A stretch of DNA of 64,000 nt from Afipia sp. OHSU_II-C1 (GCF_000497575.1 NZ_APJI01000001.1:186001-250000), one strand, 5' to 3'; positions 42,362-52,109 are shown, counted from the stretch's first letter. The notes: a model not told the origin generated them from the letters alone. A program made the numbers and translations.

Positions 42362-45300
42362 TGGCGGTGGAATCCCCGATGGACCGTCACCCCTCACTCT
42401 CGGGAACGCTGTCCGTCGTGCGCCCGGCTTCTTCGGGCAGCAATGAAGCAGCTTTCGAGACTTTCATTAAGGTAACCGCAGAAGGGACTGTTACCGCATT
42501 CAATGGCCACGTCGACCTTGGGACCGGCATCCGTACCGCCCTCGGTCAAATCGTCGCGGAAGAGCTCGACGTCTCGTTCGCGCGCGTGGTCGTTATATTG
42601 GGTGATACGTCAGTTGTGCCTAACCAGGGCGCGACTATCGCGAGCGAGACCATCCAGATCACGGCCGTGCCGTTGCGCAAGGCTGCTGCGCAGGCCCGCC
42701 ACTTTCTGCTGGCGCGCGCCGCAGAGAAGCTCGATCTGCCGGTCCACGATTTGTCGGTGGAGGATGGTCTGATCCGCGGCCACGACAACCGCAGCATCAG
42801 TTACGGCGAACTTATCGCCGGCGAAAGCTTCCGACTCGAACTCGCCGACGACGTCCCGGTCAAATCAGTCGATGCCTACAAGATCGTCGGGCAGTCGACA
42901 CCGCGCGTCGACCTTCCTGCCAAAGCGACAGGTGAGCTGGTTTATGTACATGACGTGCGGGTCCCGGGCATGCTGCATGGCCGAGTGGTCCGCCCGCCGT
43001 ATGCCGGGGTCGATGCGGGAAATTTTGTCGGCACCAGCCTGATAGCCGTTGATGAATCGTCGGTTCGCGATATCCCGGGAATTGTATCGGTGGTGCAGAT
43101 CGGCGACTTCATCGGGATCGTCGCCGAGCGTGAAGAAAATGCGATCAAGGCAGCTACCCAGCTAAAAGTCACCTGGAAGCCGACGCCCACGCTGCCAAAT
43201 CTCCAAGATATTGAAACCACGCTCCGCGCCAATCCAAGCGCGCCGCGCACGTTAGTCGATAAGGGCGATGTCGATGCTGCCATCGCGTCCGCGGACAAGC
43301 CGCTCAAACGAACCTATGTTTGGCCGTATCAGATGCATGGTTCGATTGGACCATCCTGCTCGGTTGCCGACATACAGGACGGCGTCGTGCGGGTCTGGTC
43401 CGGCACGCAAAATCCGCACATTCTGCGCACCGACCTTGCACTGCTTCTTGCACTGCCGGAATCCCAAATTGATGTGATCCGCATGGAGGCTGCGGGTTGC
43501 TATGGCCGCAACTGCGCTGACGACGTGTCCGCCGATGCTGTACTGCTATCGCGTGCAGTGGGCCGCCCGGTTCGCGTGCAACTGACACGCGAGCAGGAAC
43601 ACGCGTGGGAGCCGAAAGGCACAGCGCAACTGATGGAGGTCAACGGCGGACTGCACGCCGACGGCAGTGTCGCCGCCTACGACTTCACAACGCGGTACCC
43701 TTCGAACGGCGCGCCGACCCTGGCGCTGCTACTGACCGGAACTGTTCCTCCGGTGCCGGCAGTGTTCGAGATGGGCGATCGGACCGCGATTCCGCCCTAT
43801 GACTACGACGCAATCCGCGTGGTCGCGCATGATATGCCGCCGATCGTGCGAGCATCCTGGTTTCGTGGCGTATCGGCGCTGCCGAATACATTCGCACACG
43901 AGTCCTACATCGATGAACTCGCGACCGAGGCCGGCGTCGATCCCATTGAATATCGATTGCGCTATCTGAAGGACCCCCGCGCCGTCGATCTTGTCAACGC
44001 TGTAGCTGAGCGCGCCGGGTGGACTCCCCGCACGGTCTGGCAAGAACCGAAAGCCGAAGGCGATGTTGTCCGCGGACGCGGCTTCGCTTACGCGCTTTAC
44101 GTCCACAGCAAATTCCCCGGCTATGGTGCGGCGTGGTCGGCCTGGATCGCGGACGTGGCGGTCAACAAGTCAACCGGTGACGTGAGTGTGACGCGCGTGG
44201 TTGCGGGGCAAGATTCCGGGCTGATGATCAACCCGGATGGCGTGCGCCACCAGATCCACGGCAACGTCATCCAGTCGACCAGCCGGGCGCTGATGGAGGA
44301 AGTTTCGTTTGATCGGACTGCGGTGGCCAGCCGGGAATGGGGCACCTACCCGATCATCAAGTTTCCAGATGTACCCAAGATCGATGTGCTGATGCTGCCA
44401 CGCCAAGATCAGCCGCCGCTTGGCGTCGGTGAATCCGCTTCTGTCCCCAGCGCGGCAGCCATAGCCAACGCCATCTTCGACGCAACCGGGGTGCGGTTTC
44501 GCGAGCCGCCGTTTACCCCGGAGCGCATCCTCGCCGGGCTGCGCGCCCAAGAGCCGATACCAGCCGCGTTGCCAAGACCAACGTCTAAACCGCAGGAACA
44601 GCCAACCCAAACTCACAGCGATCCGTTCCGCAAACGGCGTAATGTGGCTGCAGGCATCCTCGCAACATGTGCCGCGGTTCTCAGCGTCGCTGCAGCGGCG
44701 CTGCCGTGGCGATCAATTGCGCCAATTGCACCGCCGGATAAATCGACCTATTCGGCGGCGACCATTGCCCGGGGCCAGCAACTCGCCGCGCTCGGCAATT
44801 GCGCGGTGTGCCACACGGAGGCCAATGGTGTCGTCAATGCCGGTGGACGCGCGCTCGAAACACCATTCGGCATCATCTATAGCACCAACATCACTCCCGA
44901 CACCGAAACTGGAATCGGCGCATGGTCCTATCCAGCCTTCGAACGATCAATGCGCGAGGGCATTCACCGCGATGGCCGACAGCTCTATCCCGCGTTTCCC
45001 TATAATCACTTCGCCAGAGCAACCGATGCCGACTTGCAGGCGCTCTACGCCTACCTGATGGCACAGGCGCCGGTCCGGGCCGTCAATCGGGAAAGCACGC
45101 TGGCGTTTCCCTTCAATCTCCGCCCTCTGCTGGCAGGTTGGAATGCACTGTTTCATAAGCCGGACGTCTTCGCGCCCGACCCTACCCGCTCGCCTGTGTG
45201 GAATCGCGGAGCCTATCTGGTCGAAAGCCTGGGTCACTGCGGCGCTTGCCACACGCCGCGCAACGCCTTGGGCGCGGAGAGAAATGCCAAAGCCTACCTG

Positions 45301-45930
45301 GCCGGCGGGGTTGCGGAAGGCTGGGAAGCACCACCGCTAACCAACCTGTCTCATGCGCCGATTCCCTGGAGCGAAGACGAATTCTTCGCTTATCTGCGAA
45401 CAGGGATATCCCGTTTCCATGGTGTCGCCGCCGGACCGATGGCGCCCATCGTAAGAGATCTTGCGTCCGTGCCGGACACCGACATCCGCGCCATGGCGGT
45501 CTATCTCGCCTCCTTCAACAACACGACAATTTCTCCGTCGGCTCAGGATGCCTTGGCAAATCGGCTGGAAACGGCAACAAGCGTGAAAGCGGCTTCGGCG
45601 TCCGCGACAGGCTCACGAATCTATGACGGCGCCTGCGCTGTGTGCCATCAAGTTGGCGGCCCGGTTCTGTTCGGCAGCAGACCATCGCTGGCCCTGAACA
45701 CCAACCTGCACAGCGACGCGCCCGATAACCTCATTCAGATCATTCTCCATGGCATCGACCAGCCGGTATCCAGCGATCTCGGCTACATGCCGGCATTCAA
45801 AAACAGCCTCAATGACCAACAGGTGATGGAGCTGGTTTCATACCTCAGGCAACAGTTCGCCCCAGACAAGGCGCCCTGGACCGACGTGGCCACGGCGATT
45901 AGCCGGGTTCGCCGTGGAGGCAAACCATAA
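42361..45930 (+). CDS. nicB: nicotinate hydroxylase large subunit with three haem-c sites (NicB-like)
   Basis: 1189-residue protein, nearly the length of P. putida NicB. Residues 1 to about 745 form the Mo-cofactor domains (HVDLGTGIRTALGQIVAEELDV, AAGCYGRNCADDVSADAV, and the late GVGESASVPSAAAIANAI with the conserved catalytic glutamate). A membrane-spanning helix follows near 760-780. Then come three cytochrome c domains with CXXCH at 814 (CAVCH), 960 (CGACH) and 1092 (CAVCH). The enzyme hydroxylates nicotinate at C6 and hands electrons through the haems to the respiratory chain. No FAD subunit is needed or present. The related IorB isoquinoline enzyme lacks the haems, which favours the NicB reading. 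Confidence 0.88.
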   Translation: MAVESPMDRHPSLSGTLSVVRPASSGSNEAAFETFIKVTAEGTVTAFNGHVDLGTGIRTALGQIVAEELDVSFARVVVILGDTSVVPNQGATIASETIQITAVPLRKAAAQARHFLLARAAEKLDLPVHDLSVEDGLIRGHDNRSISYGELIAGESFRLELADDVPVKSVDAYKIVGQSTPRVDLPAKATGELVYVHDVRVPGMLHGRVVRPPYAGVDAGNFVGTSLIAVDESSVRDIPGIVSVVQIGDFIGIVAEREENAIKAATQLKVTWKPTPTLPNLQDIETTLRANPSAPRTLVDKGDVDAAIASADKPLKRTYVWPYQMHGSIGPSCSVADIQDGVVRVWSGTQNPHILRTDLALLLALPESQIDVIRMEAAGCYGRNCADDVSADAVLLSRAVGRPVRVQLTREQEHAWEPKGTAQLMEVNGGLHADGSVAAYDFTTRYPSNGAPTLALLLTGTVPPVPAVFEMGDRTAIPPYDYDAIRVVAHDMPPIVRASWFRGVSALPNTFAHESYIDELATEAGVDPIEYRLRYLKDPRAVDLVNAVAERAGWTPRTVWQEPKAEGDVVRGRGFAYALYVHSKFPGYGAAWSAWIADVAVNKSTGDVSVTRVVAGQDSGLMINPDGVRHQIHGNVIQSTSRALMEEVSFDRTAVASREWGTYPIIKFPDVPKIDVLMLPRQDQPPLGVGESASVPSAAAIANAIFDATGVRFREPPFTPERILAGLRAQEPIPAALPRPTSKPQEQPTQTHSDPFRKRRNVAAGILATCAAVLSVAAAALPWRSIAPIAPPDKSTYSAATIARGQQLAALGNCAVCHTEANGVVNAGGRALETPFGIIYSTNITPDTETGIGAWSYPAFERSMREGIHRDGRQLYPAFPYNHFARATDADLQALYAYLMAQAPVRAVNRESTLAFPFNLRPLLAGWNALFHKPDVFAPDPTRSPVWNRGAYLVESLGHCGACHTPRNALGAERNAKAYLAGGVAEGWEAPPLTNLSHAPIPWSEDEFFAYLRTGISRFHGVAAGPMAPIVRDLASVPDTDIRAMAVYLASFNNTTISPSAQDALANRLETATSVKAASASATGSRIYDGACAVCHQVGGPVLFGSRPSLALNTNLHSDAPDNLIQIILHGIDQPVSSDLGYMPAFKNSLNDQQVMELVSYLRQQFAPDKAPWTDVATAISRVRRGGKP

Positions 45931-45981
45931 AATAGCACCCAGTGGCTGGCTGCCCGCGAGGGAGCCGGATATGATCCCGGC

Positions 45982-47286
45982 ATGGCCATTACAGATATCG
46001 CTTCGCGAACCTACAATCACGGCTGGCGGCTCGACCCGATCGTCCGCAGTCTGCTCGATACCGACTTCTACAAGCTGCTGATGCTCCAGATGATCCGGGA
46101 ATTCTACCCGGACGAGCATGTGACGTTTTCGGTCATCAATCGCACCCACCACGTCCGGCTCGGTGAAGTGATCGACGAGGGCGAACTTCGCGCTCAACTG
46201 GATCACGCCCGCACGGTGCGCTTTACCAAGAAAGAGCTGATCTGGCTTGCAGGTAATACCTTCTACGGCAAGACGCAGATGTTCTCGCCGGGTTTCATCA
46301 GTTGGCTGGCGACATTCCAGCTGCCTGAATATGAACTCCATACGGTCGACGGCCAGTACGAACTGCACTTCCATGGACCGTGGACGCACACCACGATGTG
46401 GGAGATTCCCGCGCTCGCCATCATCAATGAATTACGCTCGCGGCAAGCCATGAAGGGCCAGGGGCGCTTCGTTCTCGATGTGCTTTACGCGCGCGCCAAG
46501 GCGAAACTCTGGACCAAGGTCGAGCGTCTGCGCAAACTGGATGGCCTGCGGCTGTCGGACTTCGGAACGCGGCGGCGGCATGGTTTCCTCTGGCAGCGCT
46601 GGTGCGTCGAAGCCGTCAAGGAAGGACTGGGACCAGCGTTCACCGGAACATCCAACGTGCTGCTGGCGATGGACAATGACCTCGAAGCCATCGGTACAAA
46701 TGCGCACGAACTGCCGATGGTCGCGGCGGCTCTAGCGAAAGATGACGACGAACTGCGCTGGGCGCCCTATCTGATCCTCGATCAATGGCGCCATACCTAC
46801 GACGGAAACCTTCTCATCGCCCTGCCCGATGCCTTTGGCACGAAAGCCTTTCTACGCGACGCTCCGGACTGGGTGGCAGACTGGACCGGCTTTCGTCCCG
46901 ACAGTGCCCCACCCATCGCAGCGGGCGAGGAGATCATCAAATGGTGGAAGGAAAAAGGGCGCGACCCGAAAGAGAAGCTTCTCATCTTCTCGGACGGGAT
47001 GGATGTCGGATCGATTGAGGAAACACATCGATACTTTGCCGGACGCGTCAGGACCAGTTTCGGGTGGGGCACAAATCTCACCAACGACTTTGTCGGTTGT
47101 GCGCCGGACGGCACCGCCGATCTCGATCCGATCTCACTTGTCTGCAAGGTGACAGCTGTTAACGGAAAGCCAGCGGTGAAGCTTTCGGATAACCCGGAAA
47201 AGGCGACCGGAAATCCATCCGAGATTGCCCGTTACTTGAGAGTTTTCGGAAACGCCGGCCGCGTCCGCAGCGCAGTTCACGTGTAA
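45982..47286 (+). CDS. pncB: nicotinate phosphoribosyltransferase
   Basis: 434-residue type-II phosphoribosyltransferase that makes nicotinate mononucleotide from nicotinate and PRPP for NAD salvage. Family segments include [27 protein letters not shown] at the N-terminus, [13 protein letters not shown] (the phosphorylated-histidine region), [14 protein letters not shown] and [20 protein letters not shown]. It follows nicB by 51 bases on the same strand with a GAGGGAGCCGG ribosome site, so salvage and breakdown of the same molecule may be cotranscribed. Confidence 0.93.
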   Translation: MAITDIASRTYNHGWRLDPIVRSLLDTDFYKLLMLQMIREFYPDEHVTFSVINRTHHVRLGEVIDEGELRAQLDHARTVRFTKKELIWLAGNTFYGKTQMFSPGFISWLATFQLPEYELHTVDGQYELHFHGPWTHTTMWEIPALAIINELRSRQAMKGQGRFVLDVLYARAKAKLWTKVERLRKLDGLRLSDFGTRRRHGFLWQRWCVEAVKEGLGPAFTGTSNVLLAMDNDLEAIGTNAHELPMVAAALAKDDDELRWAPYLILDQWRHTYDGNLLIALPDAFGTKAFLRDAPDWVADWTGFRPDSAPPIAAGEEIIKWWKEKGRDPKEKLLIFSDGMDVGSIEETHRYFAGRVRTSFGWGTNLTNDFVGCAPDGTADLDPISLVCKVTAVNGKPAVKLSDNPEKATGNPSEIARYLRVFGNAGRVRSAVHV

Positions 47287-47380
47287 CGGCGCGGTCAATT
47301 TCCATTTCGATATCTTCGCGTGTAGATTACGCGCAAGGCCGCGATCCAAATGACGTGGTCACCTGCCGGGGGATAGATTG

Positions 47381-47620
47381 ATGAAAATCACGGTCAATAT
47401 CGACTGCACGCCGCAGGAAGCCCGCGAATTCCTTGGACTTCCGAATATTCAGCCGATGCAGGAAAAAGCCATGAAGGAGGTCGAGGAAAAGCTGCTTGCC
47501 AGCGTTGGCAGCATGTCGCCCGACGCGATCCTTCGCAACTGGATGTCGTTCAATCCCGAACAGATCGGAGACATGTTCAAGATGTTCGGCGGACTGACGG
47601 GGGGCGGGACCAAAAAGTAG
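47381..47620 (+). CDS. conserved small hypothetical protein (DUF6489-like)
   Basis: 79-residue protein, MKITVNIDCTPQEAREFLGL at the start, with a mid-region of charged helix (EKAMKEVEEKLLASVG) and a glycine-rich end (FGGLTGGGTKK). It resembles small conserved alphaproteobacterial proteins of unknown function. ATG 47381 is preferred to an upstream TTG; GGGGGATAG precedes it. It lies 94 bases after pncB and is convergent with the gntR gene, so it may be independent of the nicotinate unit. Confidence 0.72.
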   Translation: MKITVNIDCTPQEAREFLGLPNIQPMQEKAMKEVEEKLLASVGSMSPDAILRNWMSFNPEQIGDMFKMFGGLTGGGTKK

Positions 47621-47647
47621 ACTGCCGCGACGCGCGGATTTCAAATT

Positions 47648-48385
47648 CTACAGCGATACCGCGTAAACTTCGTATTCCTCACGAACAGTCTCAATGTGAT
47701 CGCGCATCGCGTTCGCGGCCCCCGCCTTGTCGCCGCGTATGATAGCGACAACGACCCGGTCGTGCTCGACATAGGATTTCGCAAGGCGGCCAAGATTACG
47801 GAACTGCGCCCGCCTGAACGGCTGAACCCGAACACGCGTCGCCAAGGTCATCTCGGCGACATACCCATTCTGGGAGCCAGCATAGATTGCATTGTGAAAT
47901 GCCTCGTTCGCTTCATGGAACAACTGCGGATTCCCATCGTAACTCAAAAGCCGCAGCCGCTCATGCAGCGCTTCCAGTTCATTACGCTGCGTAATCGGCA
48001 TCCGCTCGGCGGCAAGCCCGGCGCACAATGCTTCTAGTTCAGCCATCGCCTCGAACATGCTGTTGAGCTGTTCGATGGTCGGTCTCGCCACCACCGCACC
48101 GCGGTGAGCGCGTGAATTGACAAGACCGCTGGCCACCAACTGCCGCAGTGCCTCGCGAACAGGTGTCCGCGAAACATTGAAACGTCTCGCGATCTCGGAT
48201 TCGTCGAGCGCGGATCCAGGCTCCAGCGCACCCCGCACGATATCGTCGGCCAGTTGCAACCGCAACTCCTCGGCAAGAGTGCGCTTTCCTGCGGTTGCCG
48301 CTCCGCGTGTAAAAGGCGAGTTCGGCTCGCCAACTCCCGGCGCGTCACCACTCGAACCTTGCGGCATTTCCGCCTCAAAGATCAT
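47648..48385 (-). CDS. GntR-family (FCD) transcriptional regulator
   Basis: 245-residue regulator. After a 30-residue polar arm comes the GntR winged helix (LRLQLADDIVRGALEPGSALDESEIARRFNVSRTPVREALRQLVASGLV). The FCD effector domain follows, with metal-site type residues in FHEANEAFHNAIY, VEHDRVVVAI and MRDHIETV. FCD proteins usually bind carboxylic acids and read TnGTnnnACnA sites. It is the last gene of the leftward amidase/ABC operon; its ATG overlaps the AtzH-like stop (ATGA). The palindromes at 41629 and 41801 and a weaker site at 55810 fit this family, so it may control both units. Confidence 0.9.
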   Translation of the reverse strand: MIFEAEMPQGSSGDAPGVGEPNSPFTRGAATAGKRTLAEELRLQLADDIVRGALEPGSALDESEIARRFNVSRTPVREALRQLVASGLVNSRAHRGAVVARPTIEQLNSMFEAMAELEALCAGLAAERMPITQRNELEALHERLRLLSYDGNPQLFHEANEAFHNAIYAGSQNGYVAEMTLATRVRVQPFRRAQFRNLGRLAKSYVEHDRVVVAIIRGDKAGAANAMRDHIETVREEYEVYAVSL

Positions 48386-48783
48386 GACTTCTCATCCGGC
48401 GCATCGATCACACTCACATGGGCGGCGACAATCCGCCAGCCTTCTGCGAAACGCACCCATGTCTGCATCTGCCTCCCGACCTTGCCCGGTGCAGACGTGC
48501 GATGGAATAGCGTTGAAGCGACCGCAGTGTCGCGGCCATAGGTTGTGATGACGGTTTTTGACAGCTCGCGCATCAGCCCCGCCGGGTTTCGCGCCGCGCG
48601 AAACGCCGCAATCGCCGCAGAACCATAAAGGTTCTCACCGATACCGTAACGAATGGTACTGGTGTCCTTCCGGAACAAAGAATCGAGCATTGCGACATCG
48701 TTGGAGGTCAGCGCTTTCTCGTAACGTGCGAAAGCTTCTGTCACTTCGGCGACGACATCTGGCAAATTGACCTCAGTCGCCAT
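48382..48783 (-). CDS. AtzH/HpxZ-like NTF2-fold protein
   Basis: 133-residue protein of the AtzH-like/DUF3225 family (NTF2 fold). Segments FARYEKALTSNDVAMLDSLFRKD and RYGIGENLYGSAAIAAFRAAR are typical. Members accompany AtzE-type amidases in s-triazine and purine (hpx) catabolism; AtzH-like proteins have been suggested to help the amidase or handle an unstable product. Its ATG is two bases from the end of the amidase gene, and its stop overlaps the gntR start, placing it firmly in the amidase unit. Confidence 0.82.
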   Translation of the reverse strand: MATEVNLPDVVAEVTEAFARYEKALTSNDVAMLDSLFRKDTSTIRYGIGENLYGSAAIAAFRAARNPAGLMRELSKTVITTYGRDTAVASTLFHRTSAPGKVGRQMQTWVRFAEGWRIVAAHVSVIDAPDEKS

Positions 48784-48785
48784 CC

Positions 48786-50201
48786 TCAAAATTCCCCGGG
48801 GCGTGACGTCTGCACGACACCAGCCTGCTCCAGAGCATAGGCCACGCGCAGGGCGACATCCTCTCGCCACGGGGCAGCAATGATCTGAACGCCGATCGGC
48901 ATCGGCTCAAGCGGAAGCGGTACCGCTACCACCGGCAGACCGATAAACGAAATAGGTTGTGTGTGAATTCCGATATTCGGCCGAGCCAGCATCTCGACTC
49001 CATCCAGGACGAAGGTTGTCTGACCGATCTTGGGCGCGACGCAAGGTGTCGACGGCGCCAGAATCACATCGACAGTCTTGAATAGTTCCATGACTTTCGC
49101 CCGGTACCAACGGCGAAATTTCTGTGCCCGGTCCACGTATACCGACGGTATCATTGCCCCGGCGAGGAGCCGGTCTCTCACCGCAGGATCGAAATCCTGC
49201 GGGCGGCTCCTCAGCCGGTCAAGATGCAACGATGCGCCCTCACTCGTCGTAATGACGTAGGCTGCAGCGCGTGCTCGCGCGGCTTCCGGAATTTCAATTT
49301 CCCCTGTAACGGACAAGGCCTTTGCGACCCGCGCCATTGCCTCCCGTGCCTCGGGCGTAAGGGACGTTTTGAAATAACCTCCCGCAACGGCAACGCGAAA
49401 ATCGCCGATCCCCTGCGATAGCAGCGGCGTCACAGGTTCTACCGGGCGTTCCACGCACGCCGCGTCGTCGGGATCCGGCCCCTGCATCACATCGTAAGCA
49501 AGCGCCAGATCCCGGGTTGTTCGCGCAAATGGCCCCAGATGATCGAAGCTTGCAACAAACGGAAACGACCGCGCACGCGACAGCCTGCCGTAGGTCGGTT
49601 TCAGGCCGAAGATACCGCAGAATGACGAGGGCACGCGAATTGATCCATTGGTATCGGAGCCAAGCGCCAGCGGCACAAGTCCGCCCCCAACGGCGCTACC
49701 AGAGCCACCTGACGAGCCCCCAGATATCCGCGCCAGATCATGCGGATTCCGTGAAGGACCATCGTGGACATTCTCTCCGGTGAAGTCGTAGGCGTACTCG
49801 CCCATATTTAGTGCGCCAACCAGAACCGCGCCTGCGGCCTCCAGGCGCTCGATCAATGCCGCATCGCGGCTCGAGGGGGCACGATCACGATTGATCTTCG
49901 ATCCAGCGCGAGTCGGAAGACCTTCAATATCGAAAAGATTCTTCACCGCAAACGGTACGCCCGCAAGCGGTCCAACCTGGCCTCCATCTGCAATCGCTTG
50001 GTCGATCTTGCTCGCCGTGGCACGCGCGCGGGCGGCAACCACATCGGTGAACGAATTCAGCTTCGCGTCACGCGCCGCAATGCGTGACAGCGCCCCATTG
50101 ATGACTTCTATCGCCGATATTCTACGGGAGGAAACGGCCTCGGCAATCTCCGATGCCGATGCCCAGTCCATGTCAGCGATCAAAGCAGCGTCAGGCTTCA
50201 T
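48786..50201 (-). CDS. AtzE-like amidase-signature amidohydrolase
   Basis: 471-residue amidase-signature enzyme. The Ser-cisSer-Lys triad is visible as K87 (AVKNLFDIEG), S163/S164 (ISGGSSGGSGSA) and nucleophile S187 (GSDTNGSIRVPSSFCGI). Family length and the GatC-like partner encoded upstream match AtzE, the 1-carboxybiuret hydrolase of cyanurate degradation, and related HpxW-neighbouring amidases. Residues of the substrate pocket cannot be judged here, so the true amide is unknown. It overlaps the partner gene by 11 bases at the ATG chosen (50201); another ATG at 50225 is possible. Confidence 0.88.
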   Translation of the reverse strand: MKPDAALIADMDWASASEIAEAVSSRRISAIEVINGALSRIAARDAKLNSFTDVVAARARATASKIDQAIADGGQVGPLAGVPFAVKNLFDIEGLPTRAGSKINRDRAPSSRDAALIERLEAAGAVLVGALNMGEYAYDFTGENVHDGPSRNPHDLARISGGSSGGSGSAVGGGLVPLALGSDTNGSIRVPSSFCGIFGLKPTYGRLSRARSFPFVASFDHLGPFARTTRDLALAYDVMQGPDPDDAACVERPVEPVTPLLSQGIGDFRVAVAGGYFKTSLTPEAREAMARVAKALSVTGEIEIPEAARARAAAYVITTSEGASLHLDRLRSRPQDFDPAVRDRLLAGAMIPSVYVDRAQKFRRWYRAKVMELFKTVDVILAPSTPCVAPKIGQTTFVLDGVEMLARPNIGIHTQPISFIGLPVVAVPLPLEPMPIGVQIIAAPWREDVALRVAYALEQAGVVQTSRPGEF

Positions 50202-50376
50202 AAATGCTCGCTGGCTCGATTTCATCGGGCAGCGGAAACTCCTGAACTATGTGCGCCATCTTCAGCGAGACATCCAGGTTCGCGCGGACAACAGGTTTCC
50301 ATGCAGCGTCGATCGGCAAACCAAGGAGCGTTGCAGCGGCATCCATGTAGGCATCCAATAAATCACTCGGTGACAT
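50191..50376 (-). CDS. AtzG-like (DUF4089) amidase partner
   Basis: 61-residue protein of the AtzG/DUF4089 family, shorter cousin of GatC. AtzG is needed to keep AtzE soluble and complete its site. Recognisable parts are LLDAYMDAAATLLGLPI near the start and VQEFPLPDEIEPASIYEA at the end. The start is uncertain: ATG 50376 is listed, while TTG 50397 would add seven residues and overlap the ABC ATPase stop. It overlaps the amidase start, as expected for translationally coupled subunits. Confidence 0.82.
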   Translation of the reverse strand: MSPSDLLDAYMDAAATLLGLPIDAAWKPVVRANLDVSLKMAHIVQEFPLPDEIEPASIYEA

Positions 50377-50393
50377 GCATGTTTCCGCGATTT

Positions 50394-52109
50394 TCAATGT
50401 ACAGGAAGAGGCGGATGCGGGATTGCCGACAACAGCTCGCGTGTATAGACGTCCTGCGGTGCGTCGAGCACCGTATCGGTCGCGCCCTGCTCGACAATTC
50501 GTCCGCTTCGCATCACGATGACGCGATCACACAAGAGCCGGACCACGTTTAAATCGTGAGACACGAACAGATAACTCATGCCCATCGACTGCTTGAGATC
50601 CTGCAGCAGGTTCAACACCACCGCCTGCACCGATACATCGAGCGCCGCTGTGGGTTCATCCAGAATAATGAGGTCCGGCTTCAGTGCAATGGCCCGCGCA
50701 ATTCCGACACGCGCCTTCTGGCCACCAGACATCTGGTGTGGAAACCGATCCAGAAGCGACAGCGGTAAGCCCACCTGGCGTGCCAATTCCTCGCAGCGCG
50801 CGCGTAAAGCGGCTGCGCCCTTGATGTCCCCCAGTTGCATGATTGGATCGGCAATGGCCCGCGCTGCCGTGAACCGCGGATTGAGGCTGTCGGTTGGGTC
50901 CTGAAACACCATCTGAATCCGCTTACGTAGCGGCAGTCGCGCAAAGGCGTTAGGGAGAATTCCACCGATGTCTTCACCATCGAACACAATTCGTCCTGAT
51001 GTCTGCCCAAGCAACCGCATCACCATCATCGACGTGGTGGATTTCCCGCAACCGGATTCCCCAACAAGACCGACGCTTTCACCGCGACTGACCGAAAAGC
51101 TGATGCCATCCACGGCCCGGAACTGCTCCGGTTCGACCGGCGGTTTGCGGCCAAACAGTGAAGACAATGTCTTCGACACACCCTGACGCGGATACTCCTT
51201 GACGAGTTTCTCAACAACCAGCAGCGGCGTTGTGTCTGCCTCCCCCGCAGACGCAGCATCTGCCGTCGCCGGCAAAGCCGCCCTTTCTTCGTCGGAAAGC
51301 AAATCCCGCAAAGAAACACCCAGCCTTGGCGTCGCTCGCATCAGTTTACGTGTATAGGGATGCTCCGGATTGGCGAAAATGTCCTTCGACAACGCGGTCT
51401 CGACCACGTTGCCCCTTTCCATCACCACCACGCGGTCGCAATAGGCCGCCGCAAGCCCCAGATCGTGCGTGATCAGAATGGTGGACATGCCCCGGCTCTT
51501 CGTCAATTCCACGATCAGGTCCATCACCGCCTTCTGGGTGGTAACATCAAGGCCTGTGGTCGGCTCGTCAGCGATCAGAAGCTGAGGATTGCATGCCAAT
51601 GCAAGTGCGATGACGACGCGCTGACACATGCCGCCAGACAGCTCAAATGGATAGGCATGATAGCGCTCTCGGGGGCGTGCGATTTTCACCTGCTCCAGTG
51701 CCTCAATCGCCTTCTCTCCGCGGTCATTGGACGTCGACTGCACATGCTGACGCAGCACGTCTTCGATCTGATCGCCGACCTTCCGGATCGGATTGAGTGC
51801 AGCACGCGGATTCTGGAAAATCATCGACATTTCGCGACCACGCAGATCGCGCATTTCCGTCTCGGATGCGTTCTTGACGTCGATTCCGGAAAACATGATG
51901 GAGCCGTCCGCAATCTTTCCCGCGCGATCAAGAATGCGCATCACGGCGTAGGACGTCACCGACTTTCCCGAGCCGGACTCACCGACGATACCCAACGTCT
52001 CGCCCTTGGCGACGGTGACATTGACCTGCTGGATGGCACGGACAATTCCGCGTCGGGTCGCGAACTCCACGGTGAGATTGTTGACGTCGAGCAACGGCAT
52101 CGCGGTCAT
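50394..52109 (-). CDS. dipeptide-type ABC transporter, double ATP-binding protein
   Basis: 571-residue protein carrying two ABC ATPase domains of the Dpp/Opp kind in one chain. First: Walker A GESGSGKSVT, signature LSGGMCQRV and Walker B LLIADEPTTGLDV. Second (from about 295): Walker A GESGCGKSTT, signature MSGGQKARVG and Walker B LIILDEPTAALDV. Each half ends with the peptide-transporter C-terminal extension. It drives the permease pair encoded just upstream. In many such clusters it imports small peptides, opines or amides; here it likely brings in the amidase substrate. Confidence 0.92.
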   Translation of the reverse strand: MTAMPLLDVNNLTVEFATRRGIVRAIQQVNVTVAKGETLGIVGESGSGKSVTSYAVMRILDRAGKIADGSIMFSGIDVKNASETEMRDLRGREMSMIFQNPRAALNPIRKVGDQIEDVLRQHVQSTSNDRGEKAIEALEQVKIARPRERYHAYPFELSGGMCQRVVIALALACNPQLLIADEPTTGLDVTTQKAVMDLIVELTKSRGMSTILITHDLGLAAAYCDRVVVMERGNVVETALSKDIFANPEHPYTRKLMRATPRLGVSLRDLLSDEERAALPATADAASAGEADTTPLLVVEKLVKEYPRQGVSKTLSSLFGRKPPVEPEQFRAVDGISFSVSRGESVGLVGESGCGKSTTSMMVMRLLGQTSGRIVFDGEDIGGILPNAFARLPLRKRIQMVFQDPTDSLNPRFTAARAIADPIMQLGDIKGAAALRARCEELARQVGLPLSLLDRFPHQMSGGQKARVGIARAIALKPDLIILDEPTAALDVSVQAVVLNLLQDLKQSMGMSYLFVSHDLNVVRLLCDRVIVMRSGRIVEQGATDTVLDAPQDVYTRELLSAIPHPPLPVH

